In this document: piece by piece, positions 1 to 10,887 of the stretch
How positions within the stretch are numbered: position 1 is the first letter of the stretch
Layout: each line of letters opens with the position of its first letter
Assembly: GCA_028285415.1 (NCBI GenBank)
Contig: JANQPF010000009.1
Location: 744,001-808,000 of the forward strand
Reading direction: 5' to 3'
DNA: 64,000 bases
DNA from: Pseudomonadales bacterium
GTDB taxonomy: Bacteria; Pseudomonadota; Gammaproteobacteria; Pseudomonadales; Azotimanducaceae
Notes under the pieces: generated by a model
The model's database searches: none
Seen by the model: only the letters and a program-made list of their open reading frames with translations
Told to the model about the DNA's origin: nothing
Translations under genes and position numbers: made by a program

Positions 1-366
1 AATCTGGACGACATCCCGCGCCCGATCAGCCGCCACGCCACCTGCCCGGCCTGTTTCAACGAATTGCACTGCTGTCGTCTGTGCCGCCACTACGACCCCG
101 GCAAAACCGCAACCTGCTTCGAAGACCGTGCCGACCCACCGCTGCAGAAGGAAAACGCCAACTTCTGTGACTTTTTCTCGCCCAGGTTCGGCGCCTACGA
201 GAACCAGACGTCACAGAAACGCGATGCAGCCCGTTCGGACCTCGAAGCGCTCTTCGGCGCGGAGGATGACGCAGGAGACGACACGCCCGCCGAGGACGCT
301 GCCCACGACGAGCCTGCTTCCGCCGAAGACGAGGCGCGTCGCAAGCTCGACGATCTCTTCAAATGA
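1..366 (+). CDS. Cysteine-rich protein of unknown function, C-terminal part (5' truncated)
   Basis: The reading frame is open from the first base, so the true start lies before the window; the gene ends at TGA 364-366. The visible N-terminal half has paired cysteines (CPACF, then CCRLC about ten residues later), a further TCFEDR cysteine and an NFCDFF cysteine, which looks like a small zinc-binding fold. The last 50 or so residues are highly acidic and low in complexity (runs of D, E and A) and end in the basic-hydrophobic KLDDLFK, resembling a disordered tail with a short binding peptide. I do not recognise the family well enough to give a function. It ends 9 bp from the stop of the convergent gene at 376-1401. 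Confidence 0.7.
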   Translation, partial: NLDDIPRPISRHATCPACFNELHCCRLCRHYDPGKTATCFEDRADPPLQKENANFCDFFSPRFGAYENQTSQKRDAARSDLEALFGAEDDAGDDTPAEDAAHDEPASAEDEARRKLDDLFK

Positions 367-375
367 GCTTACCGG

Positions 376-1401
376 TCAGTTGCCGAGCCAGGTTGCGACG
401 GTCTGGATGAAACCGCCGTCCTTACCTTCGCTCTCCTCAAGGCGTGCGCCGGCGAGAATGCCCGGCATCGCGTAGTTGCCCTCGTGGCAGGCGTACTCAT
501 AGATGGCCGCATCACTTTTACGCAGTGGCAGCTCACCCCGCCAGACCTCGGAGTAGGCGTCTTCGTCGTCCATCTCGAACTGATAAAGAATCTCATCTGC
601 GCCAACCCGGGTGAAACGCTCCGTGACCTTGAGGTTTTCCGACGCGTAGAGAATGTGCTTGATGGCCGCGCGCACGCTCTGCTGGGGATGGAAATTGGTG
701 GTCTCCACGACGAGCGTGTCCCTTTCCCACCAGCCAATCGAGTCACCCAGCCATTTCTTGACGTGGGCCGGCGGGTGCTGGCCTTGCAAACGCACGGTGC
801 GTACGTCGTGGTTCATTTCCACCAGAATCAGCACATGGTCCTGGTTCTGCACAATCTGGTAGTTGTTGTTGTAGAGCACTGGCAGCATAGGCGGCCCGCC
901 CGTGGAACCAAAGCCGACCAAGCAGCGTTCCCCCAGGGGCCGAACCTCGGGTCCGTCGAAGCGCGTGAACTGAATCATGCGCTTCATCATGTTCCAACGT
1001 CCTTTCAGACTGTACGGGACCTCACCGTCCGCCGGATGGGTGATGATCGACGAGCGGTATTCGCCGTTCACCTGCATGAGGCGGGTACCGGGATCCATCC
1101 AGAAGGTGTTGTAACCGCCTACGTCGGCACCGGCCTGCAGCTGACCGCCCGCCTTGTCCGGATTGTCGATCGACTCGAACAACGCCGCGTTCTCCTCAGC
1201 CTGGGCCGCAGCCGCGGCTTCGCTCACGACGAGCGTCTCGAACTGCTCCGGCCGCTCCAACGTGGTGATGGTTGCACTCGTCCAGATCCCCTGTAGATCC
1301 GGATGACCAAAGTGAGTGCGCGGCGCTTCGTACTCCTGCGCACCTGCACTCGAGGCCAGACCCAGGCTGGCTGAGAGCAACGAGATCAGCAACGATTTCA
1401 C
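376..1401 (-). CDS. Secreted protein of unknown function
   Basis: I chose the GTG at 1401 over the upstream start because a clear GGAGG lies 6-7 bases before it and the protein then begins with a classic signal peptide (VKSLLISLLSASLGLASS, with cleavage near AGAQ). The mature protein has about 320 residues and opens with a THFGHPDLQGIW segment. Further conserved-looking blocks are GRWNMMKRMIQ, RCLVGFGSTGGPPMLP, NNNYQIVQNQDHV and a tryptophan-rich SIGWWERDTLVVETTNF. The pattern matches a common uncharacterised exported family of proteobacteria and acidobacteria. No catalytic motif is evident. It is monocistronic and convergent with the fragment at 1-366. Confidence 0.8.
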   Translation of the reverse strand: MKSLLISLLSASLGLASSAGAQEYEAPRTHFGHPDLQGIWTSATITTLERPEQFETLVVSEAAAAAQAEENAALFESIDNPDKAGGQLQAGADVGGYNTFWMDPGTRLMQVNGEYRSSIITHPADGEVPYSLKGRWNMMKRMIQFTRFDGPEVRPLGERCLVGFGSTGGPPMLPVLYNNNYQIVQNQDHVLILVEMNHDVRTVRLQGQHPPAHVKKWLGDSIGWWERDTLVVETTNFHPQQSVRAAIKHILYASENLKVTERFTRVGADEILYQFEMDDEDAYSEVWRGELPLRKSDAAIYEYACHEGNYAMPGILAGARLEESEGKDGGFIQTVATWLGN

Positions 1402-1541
1402 GACACACCTCCGTCCGAACGACGCCTCAGCGTACCTCAGAACCGCGCCGTGCGCACCGAGAGGCGCCCGTGTCCGACATTGACCCGGGTCGGACATAAC
1501 GCAAGAATAGGCCCATTCCATAACGACAACGAGAGACACGT

Positions 1542-1982
1542 ATGAGTATCGCGAGCCTGGACGGGATTCTGAAAATTTTCGGCGGCTCGGATCCCACTCC
1601 CGAGGAACAGGATCAGCTTGCCAAGGAAGTCATGCTGATGACGCTGGCGCGTGCAACGGCTGCCGATACCAACATCAAGGCCATTGAGGTGGAAACGGTC
1701 CGTGAGGTATTGAAAGAGCACACCGGTGAAGACTTCCCGGTCGCCGACGTGCGCGTGGCGGCGCAATCTGCCATCTATGAAAAAGCCCCGCTCGAAAAGT
1801 ACATTTCCAGCGCGGCAAAGAAGATGAGGGACGACGATCGTCTGGAGATTGCACAAGCGCTCGAAGAGGTCATCAACGCAGACGGACGCATCAGCGAGTA
1901 CGAAATCTCATTTTTCAACATGGTCGCCAACTCGCTCGCGTTGACACCCGCGCAACTGATGGGGCTGAAGCCGGAAGATTAA
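1542..1982 (+). CDS. TerB-like (tellurite-resistance TerB family) protein
   Basis: A 146-residue, probably all-helical cytoplasmic protein. Two similar helical repeats each carry an acidic pattern: ARATAADTNIKAIEVETV near residue 40 and AQALEEVINADGRISEYE near residue 110. The second, NADGRIS followed by E, is the signature of TerB/DUF533-type proteins, where acidic residues bind a metal. The family takes part in membrane-associated stress and metal responses, but the exact role is unknown. The start ATG follows GAGAGA. It is separated by 24 bp from the DUF72 gene and may be co-transcribed with it. Confidence 0.8.
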   Translation: MSIASLDGILKIFGGSDPTPEEQDQLAKEVMLMTLARATAADTNIKAIEVETVREVLKEHTGEDFPVADVRVAAQSAIYEKAPLEKYISSAAKKMRDDDRLEIAQALEEVINADGRISEYEISFFNMVANSLALTPAQLMGLKPED

Positions 1983-2006
1983 TTCTTCCGCGGACGGTAA
2001 ACGACA

Positions 2007-2816
2007 ATGACCCTGCAGTTGCGCGCCGGTACCAGCGGATACAGCTACAAAGAGTGGCGCGGCCACTTTTATCCTGAAGAACTGACTGCTGACGAATGGC
2101 TGAGCTACTACGCCAGCCAGCTGCCCACCGTCGAGATCAACAATACGTTCTACCGCATGCCGAAAACACATGTCGTGGAAGCCTGGCGCGACGCGGTGCC
2201 CGCGAACTTCCGTTTTGTGATCAAAGCTTCCCGACGCATCACCCACCAGCACCGTTTGAACAACTGCGCCGAGCCGGTGGACTATCTGGTGCAACGCGCA
2301 CGCACGCTGGGCGAGAAGCTGGGTGTGGTGCTCTTCCAGCTGCCACCTTACATGCAGCTCAATCTGGAACGGCTCACCACGTTCCAGGCGCTCCTGCCCG
2401 AAGATTTACCCGCTGCCTTCGAATTCCGCCACGACTCCTGGCTCGACGACGACGTGGACGCGGCGCTCGCCGCTCGCGGACATGCCCGTGTCGTGGCTCA
2501 CGACGAATCGACGGGTAATCTCGACGTGCCCGCCGGGGACCTGGCGTACCTGCGGCTGCGCGCGTTCAACTATACGCCGGCGGCGCTGCGTAAGTGGCAC
2601 GCACGCGTGCTCGCGAGCGGTGCAAAAGAGGCATACGTCTTTTTCAAACACGAAGACGCCGGGGCCGGACCCGCAATGGCGCGTGCGTTTCTCGAAACGG
2701 CTGCGGCAGCCAAGCCGGTGCGCGCGAAGCGCAAAGCGGCGCGACCGGCGCCCAAGGCAGCCCCCAAGCGATCTGCCGGAACGGCGCCGGCCAAGCCCAA
2801 ACGCAAAACTAAATAG
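2007..2816 (+). CDS. DUF72 (YecE-like) domain protein with basic Lys/Ala/Pro tail
   Basis: Residues 1-230 form a DUF72 TIM-barrel-like domain. They open with GTSGYSYKEWRGHFYP and VEINNTFYRMP, and contain FRFVIKASRRITH, VLFQLPP, FEFRHDSW and the C-terminal YVFFKHEDAG that are typical of YecE-family proteins. Their biochemical activity is not established. From about residue 235 to 269 there is a low-complexity extension rich in K, A, P and R that ends KPKRKTK. It resembles histone-H1-like or AlgP-like DNA-binding tails and is not part of the usual domain. The gene overlaps the 3' end of the broken LLM gene by 8 bp, tail to tail. Confidence 0.85.
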   Translation: MTLQLRAGTSGYSYKEWRGHFYPEELTADEWLSYYASQLPTVEINNTFYRMPKTHVVEAWRDAVPANFRFVIKASRRITHQHRLNNCAEPVDYLVQRARTLGEKLGVVLFQLPPYMQLNLERLTTFQALLPEDLPAAFEFRHDSWLDDDVDAALAARGHARVVAHDESTGNLDVPAGDLAYLRLRAFNYTPAALRKWHARVLASGAKEAYVFFKHEDAGAGPAMARAFLETAAAAKPVRAKRKAARPAPKAAPKRSAGTAPAKPKRKTK

Positions 2817-3868
2817 CGCGAAACACCTCAGCCCATTCCTCGATGGCCGACTCCTGGCCGTGAACGAGCTGGATGACCACCTGACCGTAACCCGCTGCCG
2901 CGAGCGTGCGCATATTGGCGACGAGTTCCTCGTGGGTGCCGCTCATCGTGGTTGCCTTTACGAGATCCGCTGAGTAGAGCGGTGCCTCTTCCGGCCGCAC
3001 GAACATCAAATGCCCTCGATGGTTCTGCAGGTACCTGGCATCCTCCGGCTCATAGCGAGCATGTTCTTTGAGATATGCCTGATGCAGCTGCCCAATTGGA
3101 CCCTCCGGGCGAACGCCGCCCATCGGACCCACGTCGTCGGACAGGTTATGCATGATGACCGCCGTCGAAGGCGCCGCCTGTGCCATGAGCTTTTCCTGGT
3201 CGGCAGCCTCGTCACCGCTCAAGACCGCGCCGAGGAAGAAGAGCGCAGCGTTGAGATCGGCAGCGTCTCTGCCCGCGGCCGACCAGTCAGCCTGCATGGT
3301 CTGCAACGCGTCTACCGCCCCGCTCATGGCGCTGAAGTTGAGCCAGCCGGCGCCCCATCTCCGCGGTCATCCGTCGACCTTTCGGACCAAACGCGGAGAT
3401 CCAGAGCGGAATGTCGTCCTCGACGTTGATGAGCCCCAGATCCGGATTGAGGAAGCGGATTTTGCGGTCCTCACCTTCGAAATCCCAGGAGATCGTCTCG
3501 CCTTTGACCAGCGCCTGCACGCGTTCGACATAGGTGCGCGTGTCTGCAAGTGGGATCGCCCCCAGACCCATGGTGCGGCGTGCGGTGAATCCGGTGCCCA
3601 CCCCGAAATCGATGCGCCCCGGCGCAATCCGGTTGAGGGTCGCCAGCGCGTTGGCGGTGACCGGCTCGATGCGGTTCGAGGGTACCAGCACTCCGGTGCC
3701 CAGGCGGATACGCTCCGTTTCCTGTGCGGCGAGCGCCATGCAGATGAAGACGTCTGGATTCAGCAGCTGCGTGTCATAGAACCAGGCAGCACTGAAACCG
3801 AGCGCCTCGGCGCGCTTGACCCAGCGCCAGCTGTCGACCTCCGAGGCCAATGCAATGGCATATTCCAT
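2809..3868 (-). pseudogene. LLM-class flavin-dependent oxidoreductase, split by a single-base frameshift
   Basis: Two overlapping minus-strand frames together make one luciferase-like monooxygenase-fold protein of about 350 residues. The N-terminal part (3868 down to about 3357) has AEALGFSAAWFYDTQ, TERIRLGTGV, RIDFGVGTGF and DIPLWISAFGPKG. The C-terminal part (from about 3353 to 2809) has GTHEELVANMRTLAAAGYGQ. At the CCCC run 3353-3356 (GGGG on the coding strand) the first frame degenerates. Removing one base there restores AEMGAGWLNFSAMSG, which joins the halves perfectly. It is therefore either a recent one-base insertion or an assembly/sequencing error in a homopolymer. If intact it would use FMN or F420 to oxidise a small organic molecule. 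It stands alone, 104 bp downstream of the TonB receptor stop. Confidence 0.85.
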
Positions 3869-3940
3869 CTTCCCCTCCTCACTAAAATCAGCGTGGAGTG
3901 TAAAGGTGGCGTTGGTGGTTTTGGAAGGCGGGGAAAGGCT

Positions 3941-3965
3941 GGCAGCCGGCCCGGGGCCGGCTGCC
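3941..3965 (-). terminator. Hairpin terminator after the TonB-dependent receptor gene
   Basis: A perfect 11-bp GC-rich inverted repeat (3941-3951 against 3955-3965) with a 3-base loop lies 8 bp past the stop codon of the minus-strand receptor gene. On the minus strand it is followed by AGCCTTTCCCC, which is only weakly U-rich. It could be an imperfect intrinsic terminator or an mRNA 3'-end stabiliser. Confidence 0.6.
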
Positions 3966-3972
3966 GGAAGGG

Positions 3973-6900
3973 TCAGAACGCGTACTTCACACCAAAGCGG
4001 ATTTCAGCACGGGATGCATCACCCACACGCGCTTCTTCCTGATCGCCGCGCTCGACGTTGTTGGGGAAGTCAACCTCGCGCAGCACGCCCCACTCGTCGT
4101 TCAGGAGGTTGGTCAGGTTGTCGATGACCATGAAGGCGGACGCCTTGCCGGGTCCAACGGGGAACTCCTGCTCGATGCGCAGATCCACTTTGCTCCACCA
4201 GGAACCGTCCTGGTCGTTACGGCGATCGCCAGGGGCCAGCACGTTGTCCTGGAAGTCGAGAAACGGCGTAAACCCGTACGGATCGATGGTGCCGTTGAAC
4301 GCAAAGCTGTAAGGCTGACCTTCATTGGCGGATGCGTACAGCGTGACAAGTGTGCGGTTGTCACCCCAGAAGGTGCGCTCGAAGTTCAACACAAACGTAA
4401 AGCGATGCTCGATGTTGTAGTTTGAGCGTGACAGCCGCTGCTCCTGCGGGTCGAAGAAGGCGCGGTTCGTATAGTTCGAGAACGCCACGGAGCTTGTCAT
4501 CGGCTGGATGTCCTCAGCATCGCTGTAGGCATATCCCAGGCGCCAGTCGATGCCGTTGTCATACGCTTTGGACAGTGCCAGCGAGACGACGGTCGACTCA
4601 TTGCCTTTGCTCGAGTTAGTGAGCGTGAAGCTCGGCTCGCGCACGCTGTCGTACTCCGGGTAACCCTCCGCGGTGGTGCCGACCCGCTCGAGGTCGCCGC
4701 GAAGCACGATGGCGGAGTCTTTGCCGCGGGTCACCAGGAGGTCACCCGAGAGGACCCAGTTTTCACCGAACTCGTACGTTGCTCCGAGCGAGTATTTCCA
4801 TTCGGAGGGGATTTCGAAATCCGGATCCAGGAAGTTCAGCTCGAAGTTGTCGCCGGTACCGCCGGCAACAGCGTTGAAGAGCTCGGAAGGCACGCCGTAG
4901 CCCGGGCCTGCCGGCACGCCGTCTTCCAGCCCGAGATAAACCACATCCGGATCGAACAGCGAGCGGGTCCCGTCCGTGTACCCGAACGAACGGCCACGTT
5001 GACCAAACTGCAAAACGTTGTTGGCGGAGAAGTTGTTGGACAGCCACACGTTCGGATCACCACCGGAGTAGAGGCCCACGCCGCCGCGAAAAGTCAGCTG
5101 CTCGTTGAAGTAGTACGTGAAGCCAACGCGCGGCTGCAGCAGGCCTTCACCATCGAGGTTGGTGGAGTTGGAGAAGCCGTAGTCGGCAACAAAGTCCGCA
5201 TTCTCTTCGGGCTTGTCGCTCGTGTCGTACCAGTCGTAACGCAGGCCAACCAGCACGTCCAGTTTGTCGCCAATGCTGAACTCATCCTGGACAAAGACGG
5301 TGTTGATTGCATATCCCCAGTCCGCCGCGGCGTCCGTCGGGTTGTTGGACGGCGCGTTGTTGTAGTAAATCGAGTCAGCAAAGCCGTTGCGGAAATTCTC
5401 AAGGGCGGTGGCGATGACGTTATCCATGTCGTCTAAAGTGTCCGAAAAGCGGATTTCCGTCTCGGTGTGCTGGACGAAGAGGTTGAAGACGTCGAGATCG
5501 TCCCGAGTGAAGCCAAAGCTCAGGGTGTGATCGCCAACCTGCCAGTTGGCGGTCAATGCGATATTGAACACTTCATAGTTCAACTGATTCGACTGGCGGC
5601 TGTCGTCACCGCCGAGATAGACGTCGACGTCAGCCAGCTCAACGCGGATTTCACCGAAGTCGGTGCCGCCAATGGAGTTCTGCCGGTTATCGAGATCGAG
5701 CGTGCCAATGCGAAACTCGGTGGAGAACGTATCGGTCCAGTCGGAATACAAGGTTCCGGCCCAGGACTCCAGCTCCGCGCCGCGCTCGTACAGGTGGTTG
5801 GAAAATTCGAATTCATCGAGGTCACTGTCGGACTCGACGATATTGAAGCCGTCGTTGTAGTTGTAGGTCACGGCAACCCGGTGGTTGTCATTGATGTACC
5901 AGTCGAGCTTCACCAGAAGCTTCTCGTCTTCGTTGTCAAAACTCGACGGGACGAACCCGGGATCGTACTGATACAGCGTGCGGGCGATGTCGAGGATCTC
6001 GTCGAGCTCCGCCTGCGTGACCTGAACTTCGTTGACCGCGCCGGAGCCGATGGCGCCACGGTCGAAGAGGTTCGCACCCTCCAGCTCTTCATAGGCGGCA
6101 AAGAAGAAGAGTTTGTCCTGAATGATCGGTCCGCCGACGTTGATGCCCCAGCGCTTTTCGTCGTAGTCACCGCTTTCAATGTCGTCGCCTTCGAGGCTGT
6201 CGGTGCGCAGATCGTCGTTCGTGAAATCGTAGAAAAGGGAGCCGAAGAATTCGTTGCCGCCGGACTTGGTCACCGCGTTGATGTTGCACGCGGTAAAGCC
6301 ACCGTAGGACGCATCGAAGGGTGCAAGCTCCACGGATACCTGCTGGATGGCGTCGTAGGAGAACGGCATCCGTTCGGTGGGATAGCCGTTCGAGTTCAAG
6401 CCAAATGAGTCATTGGTGCGTACACCGTCAACCGTCAGGCTGTTGAAGCGGCTGTTCTTACCGCCACACTGAATGGCGTTGATGTCACCCCGCGATTCGT
6501 CCACGTAGATGCGCGGATCGATGCGGAGCACGTCGGCAATGTTGCGGTTGATGGCGGGTGACGTCTCCAGCTCCTTCAGACCAAACACGGCGTTCGGTCC
6601 GGTGGCAACCTGTACCGGCAGACGTGAGCCCGTCACGACCACCTCTTCGATAGCCTGGTCCGAGCGTAGCGCAAAACCAAGCGCCGTCACCTCGCCGAGA
6701 GCAAGCACAACACCCGTTGCGGACTCTTCACTGAAGCCGGCACGGCTTGCTTTGACGGTATAGTTGTCGCCAACCTGAAGGTTGCGGACGCTGAACTCAC
6801 CATCCGCATCGGTCTCCACCACCCGGGTCAGAGATGTCTGTTCATTGCGAACGGTCACCGTTGCGTTGGCGAGCGGGTTGCCCGCCTGATCGGTCACCAC

Positions 6901-7005
6901 ACCGCGTACCGCGGTGGAGGTTTCCAATGCCAGCGCAGATGCACTTAAGAAGAAAACAACAACGGCAGCCACGGCCCTTGTCATCACTGACAAAGCGTAA
7001 TTCAT
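3973..7005 (-). CDS. TonB-dependent outer-membrane receptor, Oar-like, with N-terminal carboxypeptidase-regulatory-like domain
   Basis: 1010 residues. There is a signal peptide (residues 1-26, ending SASALALE), then a carboxypeptidase-D-regulatory-like beta-sandwich (about 30-110: GVVTDQAGNPLANATVTVRN). A TonB-plug region follows from about 120 (VVVTGSRLPV, TSPAINRNIADVLRIDPRI, FNSLTVDGVRTND). The rest is a long 22-strand-type barrel ending in RFGVKYAF with the C-terminal phenylalanine expected for BAM recognition. Two cysteines in the plug (AIQCGGKN and GFTACNINAVTK) are likely to form a disulfide. The start is ATG 7005, preceded by AAGGGGGA. These proteins import large or unusual ligands in an energy-coupled manner. 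No ExbB/D/TonB is nearby and the ligand is unknown. Palindromes lie upstream. Confidence 0.92.
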   Translation of the reverse strand: MNYALSVMTRAVAAVVVFFLSASALALETSTAVRGVVTDQAGNPLANATVTVRNEQTSLTRVVETDADGEFSVRNLQVGDNYTVKASRAGFSEESATGVVLALGEVTALGFALRSDQAIEEVVVTGSRLPVQVATGPNAVFGLKELETSPAINRNIADVLRIDPRIYVDESRGDINAIQCGGKNSRFNSLTVDGVRTNDSFGLNSNGYPTERMPFSYDAIQQVSVELAPFDASYGGFTACNINAVTKSGGNEFFGSLFYDFTNDDLRTDSLEGDDIESGDYDEKRWGINVGGPIIQDKLFFFAAYEELEGANLFDRGAIGSGAVNEVQVTQAELDEILDIARTLYQYDPGFVPSSFDNEDEKLLVKLDWYINDNHRVAVTYNYNDGFNIVESDSDLDEFEFSNHLYERGAELESWAGTLYSDWTDTFSTEFRIGTLDLDNRQNSIGGTDFGEIRVELADVDVYLGGDDSRQSNQLNYEVFNIALTANWQVGDHTLSFGFTRDDLDVFNLFVQHTETEIRFSDTLDDMDNVIATALENFRNGFADSIYYNNAPSNNPTDAAADWGYAINTVFVQDEFSIGDKLDVLVGLRYDWYDTSDKPEENADFVADYGFSNSTNLDGEGLLQPRVGFTYYFNEQLTFRGGVGLYSGGDPNVWLSNNFSANNVLQFGQRGRSFGYTDGTRSLFDPDVVYLGLEDGVPAGPGYGVPSELFNAVAGGTGDNFELNFLDPDFEIPSEWKYSLGATYEFGENWVLSGDLLVTRGKDSAIVLRGDLERVGTTAEGYPEYDSVREPSFTLTNSSKGNESTVVSLALSKAYDNGIDWRLGYAYSDAEDIQPMTSSVAFSNYTNRAFFDPQEQRLSRSNYNIEHRFTFVLNFERTFWGDNRTLVTLYASANEGQPYSFAFNGTIDPYGFTPFLDFQDNVLAPGDRRNDQDGSWWSKVDLRIEQEFPVGPGKASAFMVIDNLTNLLNDEWGVLREVDFPNNVERGDQEEARVGDASRAEIRFGVKYAF

Positions 7006-7483
7006 GTGATCCCCCTTGGATTTTTGTTAGCAGCACACAGGTGCCGCTCGCTGAGAAGCAGCGGCACTATGCGCATCGTTTGTGACGCAGAGATTACACC
7101 CGTCACAAAATTTTTGTGACCTTTTTATGAAGTTATGACAGACACGGCCAGACCGCCGGAACAGGCTGTCCGGACGCGCTCAGCCGGGCAGATCGGGGCG
7201 CCGGGAGCGCCCCAATCAGGATCAGACTTTGAGCCGCCGCTGGGCGGTGCCGTTCTGGTTTTTTTTCTGCGGTTGGCGGTTCTGATGACTCTGGCGATTT
7301 GCCAGATTACGACGCTCTTTAGCAATCAAACGGGATTCATTCCGGTTTATCACTGGATCTATCTCTCGGCAGGTACTTCCTTGGTGCAAGATAGACGAAT
7401 TCGCCCCCCTACCCCTCAATACCAGGTCACAAAAAATTCATCATCGGCGCTTTTTGTGCGTCACATCACGAGGGCGCGTGCGT
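7006..7483. other. 478-bp intergenic region with inverted repeats, no convincing gene
   Basis: The gap lies between the TonB-receptor start and the HAD phosphatase stop. A plus-strand frame can be read from 7135, but it has no ribosome site, runs on into the antisense of the phosphatase gene, and looks non-coding. The region holds a perfect 9+1+9 palindrome at 7102-7120, a 7-bp hairpin at 7195-7213 (GGGGCGC/GCGCCCC), a T8 run at about 7258-7265, and a looser inverted repeat at 7428-7458 built from the same CACAAAA half-site. It presumably carries the receptor promoter and its control sites, and the 3' end of the aconitase-HAD transcript. Confidence 0.6.
7102..7120. promoter_or_regulatory. Perfect palindrome upstream of the TonB receptor gene (candidate operator)
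   Basis: GTCACAAAA-T-TTTTGTGAC is a 9-bp perfect inverted repeat around a single base, centred about 106 bp before the receptor start codon. A TTTGTGACG half-site recurs at about 7079-7087. The spacing and symmetry fit a dimeric repressor or activator site. It is not a CRP site, in which TGTGA and TCACA are arranged in the opposite order. Confidence 0.5.
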
Positions 7484-8142
7484 TCAGGCGGTTTCGAGCA
7501 GCACCAGCAGCTCATGCGCTGAGCTCAGCACCGCGTGCCCCAGCGCCAGCACCGTCGCGTCCGGCTCCAGCTCGTCCGGAATTTGAAACACCGTCATACC
7601 GGCCGCGTGAGCCGCACGCACGCCGTTGTCCGAATCTTCGATGGCCCAGCTCCCTGGTGACCGCGCGTCCAGCGCGCTGAGCGCGGCTAAATAAGGATCC
7701 GCCGCCGGTTTACCGGCAGCCGTTTCGCCACCGCAGATGAGGTGTTTGAAATATCCATCGATCCCGGCAAGCTCGAGCTTTGTCTCTACCGTCGGGCGCC
7801 TGCTCGAGGTGGCCACCGCCATGGGAATCCCGAGCACGGTGAGTCGTTCCAGCACCTCGACGATTCCGGGCTTCAGATCAACCGGCTCATGATGGACGTG
7901 GGCGTGATAGTAATCTGTCCAGACAGCCGACATCCGCGCATAAGGAAAGTCCGGGCCGAATCCCTGCCGGATGATGCGCTCGGTTGCCTCCCAGGTGGTG
8001 CCGACGCAGCGATCGTAAACCGCCATGTCCGGTTCCCAGCCGACGTCGCGACAGGCACGCGCGAAGCAGCGGCGCGCCAGCCGCTCCGTATCCAGCAGCG
8101 TGCCGTCCATATCGAAGACGACGGCTGCCGGAGGCCGTGCCA

Positions 8143-8143
<1 letters not shown>
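7484..8143 (-). CDS. HAD-superfamily phosphatase (phosphoglycolate phosphatase / beta-phosphoglucomutase-like)
   Basis: 219 residues with all four HAD motifs. Motif I is VVFDMDGTLLDTE (residues 8-20, nucleophile Asp in DMDGT), motif II is the serine in AVATSSRRPT, motif III is the lysine in GKPAADPYLAAL, and motif IV is AIEDSDNGVRAA. The helical cap between motifs I and II is the size found in subfamily IA, which covers phosphoglycolate phosphatases and sugar-phosphate phosphatases or mutases. The exact substrate cannot be read from the sequence. Its ATG overlaps the stop of the aconitase gene by one base (TGATG), so the two are translationally coupled. Confidence 0.88.
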
Positions 8144-10809
<2,666 letters not shown>

Positions 10810-10887
10810 GAATCAAGTCTGGTGGCAAAATTTGGGGGGCGTATTTTGCCTGAATGGCCCGAAAATAAAAACGAAGTCGCGGAATAC

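Noticed and set aside
2809-3327. The C-terminal half of the broken LLM gene as an independent gene
   Set aside because: It lacks a family N-terminus and joins the preceding frame exactly after removing one base.
5467-6408. A 313-codon plus-strand frame within the TonB receptor
   Set aside because: Val/Glu-rich composition is typical of the antisense of a beta-barrel gene; no start signal.
7195-7213. GGGGCGC/GCGCCCC hairpin as a terminator
   Set aside because: No gene ends just before it on the plus strand and no T-run follows within ten bases; kept only as part of the intergenic description.
7135-7680. A 181-codon plus-strand frame after the palindrome
   Set aside because: It has a short hydrophobic stretch but no ribosome site, and its second half is antisense to the HAD gene.
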